Assembly: GCA_003952965.2 (NCBI GenBank)
Contig: CM025856.1
Coordinates: 9,486,421 to 9,550,420 of the forward strand
DNA: 64,000 nt
Reading direction: 5' to 3'
DNA from: Morella rubra
Taxonomy: Eukaryota; Streptophyta; Magnoliopsida; Fagales; Myricaceae
This document shows, piece by piece, positions 53,945 through 64,000 of this stretch. The notes below the pieces were generated by a model, which was not told the origin of the DNA, ran no database searches, and was given only the letters and a program-made list of their open reading frames with translations. Position numbers and translations under genes: made by a program. Within the stretch, counting starts at the first letter, position 1. Every line of letters starts with the position of its first letter.

Positions 53945-55052
53945 TTACCATAATGATGACCTTGGCATTGAATGAAATCTTTCACATTCGAAATGTGACA
54001 ACTCTGGATCACCACCTCCACCACCGCCACCAGCTTTACTTTTTGGATCTATAGCCTCTTTGCTTACATCATCTGTAGATGGGTCAATATCTGCATTTAC
54101 ATCAGAAGTATTTGACACGCAATAATTCTGCAGCCATCTGTCAGTTTCCCAGAGTAGGTGCATGATACTTTCCCGTGCAGCATAGCCATGGCTCTCAAAT
54201 GGAAGAATGACTAGGCGACAAAGAGCACCATGACCTTTCAGAGCATTGAAAAAACGATCGGACTGCAGGAGATACAAACACAAAATTAAGCAAGGGAAGA
54301 AGTAGGTAAAGAAGAACAGAGCTGGCCACAAAGCACGACATAGCTAACACTCGGAAAAACTACTATTGAGGGGCGAAACTGAGAGGGTAAATTAAAATTC
54401 TGGATCAAATGGGACAAAAAAGAATGTAAAGAGGGAAAGAGGGTCCTCTTTTACCTGCATTGTCAAGGTTCCGGGATTGTTGTCTTCTTCTCCATGGACA
54501 AGCAATATTGGCTTCTTGATCTTATTAGCTGACATGAAAGGACTCATCTCTACATAAGTATTAGTGGCCTCCCAAAGAGTTCTGTCTTCATTCTACACCA
54601 ATATAACGAAGAAGTTACAAGACCATCAAGAATCAAAGCATGACACACGGGACAATATCTACAGAGAAAAGGAAAGGAAAGGAAGAAAAATGAAAGGGAA
54701 AAAGATGAGGTAGTTAGTAGAGACAAGTTCAGTCATCAGTGTCTTACCTGAAAACCAAAAGGAGTAAGTGTTCTGTTGTAAGCGCCAGAGCGAGCAATTC
54801 CACAACAGAAAATATGAGGGGCATGTGCTAATAGATTTGCAGTCATGAATGCGCCATAGGAATGTCCCCCAACAGCAATTTTGTTTGGATGAGCCACCTT
54901 AACAAGGGTAACATCATAAAACTTTGGGTCAAAACTTCACATTCAGAACCACACAAACAACATTCATATAGAAAGGAATGAAGCAGCTTACTCCACGTCG
55001 GATAACTTCCTCAACTGCAGCCTCTGCACTTCCAACCAACTGCTCTATGTAC
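53945..55052 (-). pseudogene. GEP: Glutamyl endopeptidase (S9D), 5'-truncated copy, left arm
   Basis: C-terminal part of a plant chloroplast glutamyl endopeptidase, a serine peptidase of the prolyl oligopeptidase clan. Minus-strand exons 55052-54992, 54897-54748, 54592-54455 and 54262-53945 are open and in phase. They contain the nucleophile Ser in GGHSYGAFM, the Asp region HGEEDNNPGT and the His region ESHGYAARES, then a Gly-rich linker and the end HSMPRSSLW. Only about 221 residues remain, against more than 900 in the full protein: the beta-propeller and transit peptide are missing. Upstream lies only intron sequence and then the repeat centre at about 55297, so no 5' exon can exist on this arm. 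It is called a pseudogene because of the truncation, although the surviving exons show no stop or frameshift. Confidence 0.88.
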
Positions 55053-55246
55053 CTGCTCAAGGCAATTTAAATATAGATCTAGAAGCTATATGTTGCATAG
55101 GTTCTATTGTGAAACTTCAAATAGCCAGCAAAGAAGACCAAATACAACCAAGCTCCATAGGTGACACTTCATGTGAAGTGAAGAAAGGATTGAAGATGGT
55201 AAAGCCCCATGTTACATAGCTTCTTACAATTTGAGTTATTCTGAAG

Positions 55247-55347
55247 ATGCGTAAAATGGTTTTGGGATGCAAATAGCCATGGTAACATTTATTTTTCTTC
55301 TCTGTCAATTTGAGGCATTTTGCAGAAGCATCAATGATTTGAGCATG
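55247..55347. other. Central spacer of the inverted repeat
   Basis: About 101 bases that do not pair with each other. The last mirrored bases are CTGAAG (ending 55246) and CTTCAG (starting 55348). The spacer is AT-rich, non-coding on both strands as far as I can see, and shows no element ends. Confidence 0.85.
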
Positions 55348-55541
55348 CTTCAGAATAACTCAAATTGTAAGAAGCTATGTAACATGGGGCTTTACCATCT
55401 TCAATCCTTTCTTCACTTCACATGAAGTGTCACCTATGGAGCTTGGTTGTATTTGGTCTTCTTTGCTGGCTATTTGAAGTTTCACAATAGAACCTATGCA
55501 ACATATAGCTTCTAGATCTATATTTAAATTGCCTTGAGCAG

Positions 55542-56649
55542 GTACATAGAGCAGTTGGTTGGAAGTGCAGAGGCTGCAGTTGAGGAAGTTATCCGACGTG
55601 GAGTAAGCTGCTTCATTCCTTTCTATATGAATGTTGTTTGTGTGGTTCTGAATGTGAAGTTTTGACCCAAAGTTTTATGATGTTACCCTTGTTAAGGTGG
55701 CTCATCCAAACAAAATTGCTGTTGGGGGACATTCCTATGGCGCATTCATGACTGCAAATCTATTAGCACATGCCCCTCATATTTTCTGTTGTGGAATTGC
55801 TCGCTCTGGCGCTTACAACAGAACACTTACTCCTTTTGGTTTTCAGGTAAGACACTGATGACTGAACTTGTCTCTACTAACTACCTCATCTTTTTCCCTT
55901 TCATTTTTCTTCCTTTCCTTTCCTTTTCTCTGTAGATATTGTCCCGTGTGTCATGCTTTGATTCTTGATGGTCTTGTAACTTCTTCGTTATATTGGTGTA
56001 GAATGAAGACAGAACTCTTTGGGAGGCCACTAATACTTATGTAGAGATGAGTCCTTTCATGTCAGCTAATAAGATCAAGAAGCCAATATTGCTTGTCCAT
56101 GGAGAAGAAGACAACAATCCCGGAACCTTGACAATGCAGGTAAAAGAGGACCCTCTTTCCCTCTTTACATTCTTTTTTGTCCCATTTGATCCAGAATTTT
56201 AATTTACCCTCTCAGTTTCGCCCCTCAATAGTAGTTTTTCCGAGTGTTAGCTATGTCGTGCTTTGTGGCCAGCTCTGTTCTTCTTTACCTACTTCTTCCC
56301 TTGCTTAATTTTGTGTTTGTATCTCCTGCAGTCCGATCGTTTTTTCAATGCTCTGAAAGGTCATGGTGCTCTTTGTCGCCTAGTCATTCTTCCATTTGAG
56401 AGCCATGGCTATGCTGCACGGGAAAGTATCATGCACCTACTCTGGGAAACTGACAGATGGCTGCAGAATTATTGCGTGTCAAATACTTCTGATGTAAATG
56501 CAGATATTGACCCATCTACAGATGATGTAAGCAAAGAGGCTATAGATCCAAAAAGTAAAGCTGGTGGCGGTGGTGGAGGTGGTGATCCAGAGTTGTCACA
56601 TTTCGAATGTGAAAGATTTCATTCAATGCCAAGGTCATCATTATGGTAA
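55542..56649 (+). pseudogene. GEP: Glutamyl endopeptidase (S9D), 5'-truncated copy, right arm
   Basis: Mirror image of the left-arm copy. Plus-strand exons 55542-55602, 55697-55846, 56002-56139 and 56332-56649 encode the last 221 residues or so of the peptidase, including the Ser, Asp and His motifs of the catalytic triad and the terminal HSMPRSSLW. Translations of both copies are identical. The first exon seen has a normal 3' splice site (TTGAGCAG) but no exon lies between it and the repeat centre 250 bases away. Both copies thus stop at the same point in the same intron. The full-length source gene is not in this window. Confidence 0.88.
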
Positions 56650-59161
56650 TTTCTTCACCATTTGCATGAACTTAGAAGAAAATATTTGGACGACAAATGT
56701 GAGAATAACAAAATTTGATATACCTTCGCAAGGCTAGGATCTTTCTGATGTTCTTGTCATGCTTCACATCCATGACAAGAACCCAACAGTGTTTTCCAAT
56801 TTTTTTTTTCTTGGAATCAGCGTCTGCTTAAAAACTAGTTTTCTACATTTAAAATGCCAAAATTAGTTGTCCATTGATGACGAAGTGAAATGTTTTTTGT
56901 GGTCGATTGAGAATCTTTGTTGGTACAAATCCTATTCTATGAAGAGAAGCACGTGGCCTATCACATGGTATGTATATGTTCTAGCAGCTTCTGCTTGCCC
57001 CCACTCTTTTGGTGGTGGATTTCTTTGTGACAAGGAAACTTTTAGCATGGACTAGTAGATCGAAATAAATGAAAGGAAAGTTGAGAAGGCTGGTAGAATT
57101 GACTTGGAAATCCACTCAGCACTATTATGCCCCCTCCATCTCAACCGGTTTGGCTTCCCCTATCTGGCAAATTTGTTCAAGGTTCTACATGCCAGTCACA
57201 TAAGATAGAGAGGAATGCCTCTACTAGTGAACCTTGGATATCAGCTTTTAGCTCTAATAGAGTACTCCGGCATCAATAACTTGTGGCCAGTTGCATAAAA
57301 GTTCTGCCTGTATATATTTGTATGCTTGGTCTTTTTTCTCTACAAACATAAATGTAAAAAATGTTAGCATTACATAGCTCTTATCCATGGCCAAATTTTA
57401 ATTTTTCTAATCACTTTCTTGTGCATAATAATTTGAACTATTTTGTGTAGATTAAATTGCAGATCATTGGCCACCGGGGATTAAAGCTGAAGCTTGAGTA
57501 TGGTGCACAAATCAAAGGCAGAGGCGCAGAGCAGTGCAGACATATGACAATTTTAGGTTGTTGAACTTCTTTGCTTCCGAAGCTTAATTCATAGATGAGA
57601 TCCAAAAAGTCATTGCCCCAAATTTTACAGCAATGCAAATAATCAGTTGCCAAGATGAATCCCTTGTGGATTTAGTGGGACGTGTGTTTCCTGTATTTGT
57701 TGCTTTTCACTAAAAGCTCGTGCACTGAGTTCAGGGTGTAACTCAGTGCACCGAAGAAGAGCTCATTCTTTCCCCCTTTCCTCACCCCCCTTCAGCTCGA
57801 CACTGTAATCTGAAAGGGTTTCCACGGGTTTCTGTAGCATTTCATATTTGAATTTCTTCTATACGTTTCTTGTGGCGGAATGAGCAGTAGTTCCGGTCAC
57901 TTTGTATCTATGTAAAAGTTATATTCACTTGATCTTTTACATATTACATACCCACACGTGATCTAGATATTTTGTTCTTGGCCAAGTCATTTTAAAGGAT
58001 ACAGAAAACTATGTCCAGGATCTACAAATAGTAACCAGCTGCAGGTTTTTAGTCCTCTTCAGATAGAGGTGCTTGTCTGTCAGGTTGCGAACTGGAGGCT
58101 CAGTTGAAAGAGAGGAGGACTGCAAGCTGGAGAAATTGGCTCTGAGCCCTCAGCCCTATATTCCGGGTGCATGGCATCATTTCTTTGTAAAAGTGAAAGT
58201 CTATCGCTAGGCCTGCGCTGCTCAACAATTTATGGACTACGATGTTCTTCCTTTGCTCTTTTTTACTTTTCCTTCTTTTGCTCCTTTCGTTTTCTTTGTT
58301 CTGAGTCCAACCTTTAGGTCAGACCTAGGTTTACCACAGTAAATTCTCCATCAATACAGGTTAAGGTGAGATTCAATGCCAAATCCCGGGTATGATATCA
58401 TGACACGTAACCAAAGCAAGTACTTGGAAACGTACACTTTGTTCTCTTTGGTCGTTAATATGCTTCTTTGGCCCCTAAGGAAATTAGCTTCGTTAATTTT
58501 ATTGCTAATCCAGGGCACCTGCAAATTATGGTAGCAAATTCCTTGATAATACGTAAGCACCAATGGCTTCCATCCAAACCATTGCGCATACTTGCACACG
58601 ATCCTTGTTTACGGTACAAGGCAATTGCCTTGGCAATACTCAACCTAGTTCAGCAACAGGCTTGCCTTTCTTTTCACGGTGGAGACTGGAGACATGGATA
58701 CACATATCTCGATGCAATTGCACAACTTGCCCGTAAAACTGCCACACTCTACGCTCAGCAGCCACTAAAATATTGGTAACTGTCATGTGAATCATTTTTC
58801 CTTGAACATACACTAAAACTATCAACAGTGCGTCCAACTCTTTAGAATTACCAAGCCTGTCTCATCTGCACCAGTGTTTCTAGTTAATCTTGTAGAAGCA
58901 AGGTGTACACATGCAGCGTAAAAGTGAACAATTTGATACTTCACTTGCGCAACCATAAGAGAAAGTGCAGGCAAGTACCAAGCAACTTCACCACTTTATA
59001 TCTAAAGCAAATACTGTAGTCTGCAAATCAGTACAATAAATTTATTCCCTTGAAATCCAAATTACGCTCATCTTATATTCAGGAGCCAAATAGAGGGAAG
59101 AACAAAATCATGACCAAACTGCTGGATGTGTCCGCAGAATCATGACAGAAACAAAGAAGAT
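56650..59161. other. GEP and COX5C 3' flanks, right arm
   Basis: Mirror of 51433-53944. It holds the same unsupported open frames (for example 58468-58779) and the same stem-loop at about 56752-56784. A stretch at 57450-57560, open on the plus strand and preceded by a TTGTGTAG acceptor-like site, might be an exon of a longer transcript, but I recognise no homology. Confidence 0.45.
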
Positions 59162-59356
59162 TTATTCTTCTTCAGCAACGACACCTATCTCACCCTTCTC
59201 CAACAAGTGATAAAACTGCCGCACTTTCCTCTGCTCATTCCAGTGATACATTTTCCAGACGCCACCAGCGGCCAAAGCAAGTGTCATACCGATCACGATC
59301 TCCTTGACAACACTTGGTCCCTTCAAGGTGACATGAGCAACCCTAGAACCGGCCAT
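59162..59356 (-). CDS. COX5C: Cytochrome c oxidase subunit 5C, complete (right copy)
   Basis: Identical 64-residue protein to the left copy, on the minus strand, with the same single coding exon and the same probable 5' UTR intron, here 60627 down to 59387. The site II motifs are also mirrored (60821-60868). Nothing in the frame or splice sites distinguishes the two copies, so both should be expressible if the locus is real. Its 3' end faces the truncated GEP of the same arm. Confidence 0.95.
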   Translation of the reverse strand: MAGSRVAHVTLKGPSVVKEIVIGMTLALAAGGVWKMYHWNEQRKVRQFYHLLEKGEIGVVAEEE

Positions 59357-60820
59357 TTTGCTTCTTTAGTTGGAAGCTTGTAAAGTCTGCAGGTGGAAAA
59401 CACCATTCTTTTATTTTTCTTTTCTTTAGAGTCACGAAAGTACAACTTCCAAGCCAATCGATTCAAATACCCAAACAATATCTTCTGTGGATAGTAAAAG
59501 CCAAACTATAGTTTCTATGAGAAATTAATATCATGTTTGTATCAGTTAAACAACTGGCAAGTGGCTTTGTTACAGAGCATGTTATGCAGTGACTCCAGTC
59601 ACAGTGCAGCCTATCTAAGAACAAGCTAGTCTAGTTATTGTACACACTTTGATAAGGTGGAAATCTTCATGCCCCATCTACTGCTTGGATGAATCATAAT
59701 CACTCCCTGATCACTCATTTAGTCATATGACTAGATATTCAAATACCATCACATCAACTAAGAAACCTGGATAAATTTGCTTCTAGAAAGCAAATTATCT
59801 GGGGGCAAACGTTTCAGCACTATTCAACTACTTGGCAAACTAACCTTTATATAAATCATCATTAATCTGTCCTAACATGTTCACTTCACACTCCAAACCT
59901 TTTCTGGTTCAATTATCAGCTCAAAGAAACTAAAAAATAGAATGTCCTTTTGTTTTAAGAAACATCCAGAATTCAAACAATTTATAGAACTAGACAAGAG
60001 AAACGAGTCTTAGAAGCCAAAACTAAGAAATCACCTATTCATGTGAACACAATATTCAATCCAAGTGCAGACCATAAAAAAGAATTGGGCAAGCCAATTT
60101 TCGAACATTCTGATCATCTAAAAATCTTAAGCAGCACATGCATAGGCAATTAATAAATTTTTTTACGTCAATCAAGGTTCCTATTTCACAAGCTGAGTTA
60201 GCAACCATATTACCCAAACAAATACATGTACCCACGTGACCCTTCAATCTTCTTTTCCCAAAACATAGGTGAAAAGGGGCAAAACTTCCAATGAAAAGGT
60301 CCAAAACTTTTTCCTCCAGAAGAATCGCTCAAACTGCTTATTGTTCTTGCCATCCGCAAAAATCAAATCCAAGCATATAACTACGCGTCCAAGAGTTTCA
60401 CTTAAATGGGGGTACTTGTTTTTTTCGTTGTTCGTAAATCTTGAGATCAGTACTTTGGTTTCGCTCATTATCATACATTTTCTCACCAACCAAACAGAGG
60501 ACAAAAAAACCGATGAAAAAAGAAAGGATCTATCGGAGAATGAATTAGCAGATCGAAAAACGAAAAAGCACGTAGAATAGCAAAAAATCGTAGGAAAAAT
60601 AAGATCTTCATATGGATTCGAGTTTACCTGAAGAGCAGACGGAGGGCTCGTTGGCTGAGAAATCAGATTTGTGATTTTCGAACGCCAAAGAAATAGCCTT
60701 GTATTGGTTAAATCTCTGTTTTGCCCTAGTCGTGCGAGTGGAGTCTACTGAGGGCGTTGTTTGTTTGTTGGGGTTATTGTATTCTGTACGGGATTTGCGA
60801 TTTCTTCTCTTCATATCTTC

Positions 60821-60868
60821 GGCCCAAAATGACAGCATGACAAATGGAAACCCAATCCGACTTGGGCT
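60821..60868 (-). promoter_or_regulatory. Site II elements upstream of the right COX5C
   Basis: Mirror copies of the TGGGCC and AGCCCA motifs of the left arm, at 60821-60826 and 60863-60868, placed just upstream of the probable 5' UTR exon of the minus-strand COX5C gene. Confidence 0.6.
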
Positions 60869-61249
60869 GCCTCAATATTAGTTTACTGGTAATTTCTTTC
60901 CTGCATCCGCTACACCTTTTTCTCAATCCGACGTGTATTATGTTTGCTCCTAAGTGGACTATCATGTCAGATATGGACCAAGGTTGAGCCGGAACCATTC
61001 ATGTGGGTTTTTATTGTAAGATTTCTGCTTATCGATTTTGGGTAGCCCAAACATTTCGAAAATTTTTTATTAAGGATTTGTTTTGTAATTTTCTGCATGA
61101 ATTTTAAGATGCAATTTGGAGACACATTATTAAATGCTGTCATGGTAAAATTTCGGATATTGTAAATCATACAATAAGATCTATATATTGTGTTTATCTT
61201 TATACAAATTGCACTATAAAATTCGGATAGACAATTATATAGAAGATCA

Positions 61250-61858
61250 TAATCAAGGAAGAAGGAAAAATGACCCCCCCAAGATTTTGAAAATTGCCCT
61301 CTCTCCCTTGTCCATATGCTATTTTTTGACAAAATATATTCTTGGCCCCTTAAAATTTTCAAAAATGTCCCCTCAAACTATTTTTAGCCTCTTAGAAATT
61401 TGAAATAAAATTTTGGCCTTGAATATTTAACAATAACCTATTATTTTTAGTTTTGACAAAATTTAAAAATACATTTGATAGGAAAAAAATTCGAGATTTA
61501 ACTCAAATATTCAAAATTCTATAATTTTTCTTAAAAATCTATCTTTTGAATAGTAAAAGGTTCTGAAATTTTAAAAATATAATATAAGTGTTTTCTCCTC
61601 TTTTAGAATTTTTAAACTCTTTTTTATTTATATCTACTTTTGTATTATCTCTACAGTGCCTTTAGCATACTTAATTTTTAACTAATATAAACTCATGCTA
61701 TATATTCTTAATTGAAGAAAAATCTTTGAGAATATTTTTCATAATCTGAATTGTATTTATACAAAACTTTTTCATATTTTAGGCATTGTAAAGCATATAA
61801 TATAAAAATAAAATAAATATCTTAATATTATTTTGGCTCGTCAAAGATAAATTTTTAA
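61250..61858. mobile_element. AT-rich transposon-like sequence at the outer end of the right arm
   Basis: Counterpart of 48724-49340, reversed. Ends with AAAGATAAATTTTTAATTCCGC, so its terminus can be read inward as GCGGAATTAAAAATTTATC, close to the GGCGGA-type ends of other elements in the window. It differs from the left copy by frequent substitutions and short indels. Confidence 0.45.
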
Positions 61859-63010
61859 TTCCGCTATTGAAAGTAAATATTTGACATTGTAAGATCTGAG
61901 ATGATATTAATATTTGAATTCTAAAATACTTTATAATATGTAAAAAAAAAAATTATCATTTTTTATCTTAGGAGTTTGTTTCCATCAACCGAGTCATAGT
62001 TCCATTATAATACAAATTTACCTATTCCGGTAAAAGGCCAGTAGCATAGTAGCATAGGATCTCCCGATCACTACTTATGGCAGAACTTTATGCGCTGTTG
62101 TCCCCCACTCTTCAATTTTTTTTTTTTTTTTTTTTTTCTTTCTAAGCTCCCCGCTCTTCAATTTACTTTCTCGACAGGTCTCAGAACCTCAAACGTGGCT
62201 GGGAGGTCGGATTCTTTGGTCTCCTCAAAAGTCAAAACACAAGTTAGCCTTCATAATGGAGAGAGTGTCGCTAACAGTGCCAGCCTGCCCCAGAGATGAA
62301 ATCTTTTGTTAATTAATTTCAGAAACACACCATCACCGTTTCTATTAGCTGAAGGCGATGCTTGATTTGGACGTCATTGTTAAATCAGGTCATTTTCCAC
62401 TATTTTTTTTTCCCACTATTGTCGTCGTTTTTCTACAAAATTAAGTCAAGGAATGCAGGCAAGTGGAAAGCAAATGCCATTTTCCATGCATAGCAATCGG
62501 TAGCCCACTTCAGCAACTAAAGTTGAATGACCTCTTTAACCTAGCTACTACTTTTTTTTTTTTTTTTTGCAGCATAATAACGTATGAATTAAGAATAAAA
62601 TTAAGGAGGTTTAAAAACTTTAAAAAATTCTAAAGGACGTATCAGATACTCTAAAGAGTCGATAGGTTAACGAACAGATAGATCAAAAGGTCCTATAAAA
62701 TTCCACAAGGAGTAGATAAGCCACAGACGACAGAAAAATCACAAATGACAACAAGCTATTATGCCTAAAAAGAGGAAACAAACAATAGAAAAACCACAAC
62801 AAGCCATAAACAGAGAGGCAAGGAAATACAGAAACAGACAGAACAAGAAAAATTTGAGAACAGGCGGTGAAACAGGCTGGAGGCGCGACGTCTAGGACTT
62901 GCCGAACAAGAGCATAAACGGGCGCCAGGGGGCGCGAAAACTCGCTGTGGGAGGCGGGGCCGCCGAAAACTACCAAAAGCGGCCGAAATCAAAGGAGGCA
63001 GCAGTGGACA
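61859..63010. other. Repeat-rich right flank
   Basis: No supported gene. Contains long T runs (62118-62138 and 62552-62569), then from about 62690 an A-rich, low-T stretch grading into GC-rich sequence near 62880-63000. Open frames on the minus strand there are low in complexity and look like translated purine- or pyrimidine-rich DNA. Confidence 0.35.
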
Positions 63011-64000
63011 TGTTGTTAGGGTCCCCGGTCAAGGACTCCAAAACAAGCACCAACTTCCCCCCCGTAAGTGATCCGCTTCAATACCACAAACGATCCTCCC
63101 AACCAGTGGTACCCGATCAACTCCAATACCACACGATCCTCCCGACCGGTGAGTAACACACGAGTGTAATAAATAGGATCTAACACTCCGAGAATGAAAA
63201 TACCTCACTGTTATGATAAAAGGAACGTGGTCTAAGGATTATCAGTCATTCAAACCACAAGAACAAGAACAATCCCGATCAAGGGTTAATTAGCCAAGAA
63301 CGGGTACCCAAACTAGGTTATTAGCCTAGAATGAATCCCAAGCGACAAGGTTATTAGCCCTGACACCGACTTAGCATATACTTGCCTATGCTCGGCCAAA
63401 ACACTCAAAAAGCACTCAGGCTCTCTAAGACTCTAATAATCTTGATATCTCTCGATGCCCCACTACTGCACCTAAGGTGTTTATATAGACATCCTTAGGT
63501 GTTTACAAACCCTAATGGAATCAATTTAAATCTAAATCAAATCACCGATCTTTAGGAATTAATCCGTCAATCACGTAGATTTGATATAACATGCCTAATA
63601 AACCGAACTCAAAAAGAAAGATATTCTAGACTTTCAAAAACGTCCAAATTTAGAAGATATGATTCATCGTATCGCTTTTAAGGAAGGAAAGCAATCGTCG
63701 GCGATCTTTCCATATAAAGCGTGGTCGCACTGCCACTGCGTGCTGAACTGGTCTTGAGCTGGTCCTGATCGGTTAGCGATTGGGACTAGCTAGTTGGCAC
63801 GCCGGCATAAGTATCGCTGGACTCCTGGTCGGTTTATCACTTCTGGGCTGTCCTGGTAGGTTCTCTGCTCGGGCAACTCTGGTCGCCCAGTTGGCTTGGG
63901 TTGCTCGGTCGACCAGTCTGTTTGGGCTGCTTGGGTCGGTCAATCTGCCTTGGTCATCTCGGGCGTGCCAAGGCTATATTAGTCAGTCTCGGGCGTGCGC
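63010..64000 (-). mobile_element. Probable LTR-retrotransposon end, incomplete at the window edge
   Basis: A TGTTAGGGTCC start-like motif stands at about 63011. On the minus strand a TATA-like CTATATAAACACC lies at about 63477-63490, as in an LTR promoter. Two copies of a 40-base unit with CAATACCACA...CGATCCTCCC lie at about 63069-63147, and the last 280 bases are GC-rich with repeated GGTCGG/CTGGTC words. No gag-pol frame is present before the edge. The call rests on sequence style only. Confidence 0.3.

Larger units (their letters stand above)
48724..55246 (+). repeat. Left arm of a giant inverted repeat
   Basis: This segment is repeated in reverse complement at 55348-61858. For the inner part (49713 to 55246) every mirrored coordinate pair sums to 110594, so there is no net insertion or deletion over 5.5 kb, and all mirrored open frames that I compared are identical. 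Between 49340 and 49713 I see one substitution and two single-base indels. In the outermost stretch, 48724 to 49340, there are many substitutions and several indels. The arm holds an intact COX5C gene, a 5'-truncated GEP gene and, at its outer end, AT-rich transposon-like sequence. Confidence 0.95.
55348..61858 (-). repeat. Right arm of the giant inverted repeat
   Basis: Reverse complement of 48724-55246, with the gene order mirrored. Sequence beyond about 61858 no longer matches the left flank, where the copia LTR leader lies. Differences from the left arm that I could see directly: one base fewer in GATGCAGG (left GATGCCAGG), one A fewer in an A run, GTGTCTCC for GTCTCTCC, and many changes beyond about 61250. 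Confidence 0.95.

Noticed and set aside
62683-62992. Overlapping minus-strand frames of 75-97 codons
   Set aside because: Low-complexity translations of an A-rich to GC-rich stretch with no domain.

Overview
The window looks like nuclear DNA of a eudicot plant, probably a woody species. Genes have many short GT-AG introns, intergenic DNA is AT-rich and packed with transposon debris, and all recognised proteins are plant families. Splice models were built by hand: exon phases were joined in frame and compared with remembered family sequences. The species cannot be named from the sequence.

Layout. (1) 2375-8432 (+): a complete 14-exon nucleobase-ascorbate transporter. (2) 10132-14426 (+): a complete 6-exon AUGMIN subunit 2, with a telo box and site II elements upstream. 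(3) 14427-19177: a gene desert with a 120-bp tandem duplication and AT-rich MITE debris. (4) 19178-24003 (+): a 9-exon gene for a 688-residue plant membrane protein that I do not recognise. (5) 25350-27162 (-): SUMO gene 1. A second, diverged SUMO gene lies at 36069-36946 (-) with matching exon lengths, promoter motifs and 3' sequence, so the two are a local segmental duplication. Between them are a single-exon EXORDIUM-like gene (31468-32424, -), two short transposons each flanked by a perfect 9-bp target duplication, tandem repeats and hAT-like/MITE debris. (6) 37.6-43.2 kb: repeat-rich DNA, including an apparent nest of three elements (39205-42111). (7) 43692-46142 (+): a secreted GH17 beta-1,3-glucanase with an X8 domain. 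(8) 47989-48281: a copia-type LTR and primer-binding site, truncated. (9) 48.7-61.9 kb: a giant inverted repeat. (10) 61.9-64.0 kb: repeat-rich DNA with an LTR-like end.

The main finding is the inverted repeat. Two arms of about 6.5 kb are separated by a unique spacer of about 101 bp. Mirror-image coordinates sum to 110594 over at least 49713-55246, so the inner 5.5 kb has no net indel and every compared open frame is identical. Only the outermost 1 kb or so diverges. Each arm carries an intact COX5C gene pointing towards the centre and a 5'-truncated glutamyl endopeptidase (GEP) gene pointing away from it. Both GEP copies are cut at the same intron, so neither can be complete. Read-through across the centre would give a hairpin RNA of GEP and COX5C sequence, a natural arrangement for siRNA silencing of a parental GEP gene. 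An assembly artefact is the main competing explanation.

The remaining genes are housekeeping (transport, spindle assembly, SUMO conjugation, respiration) or cell-wall genes and do not form a cluster.
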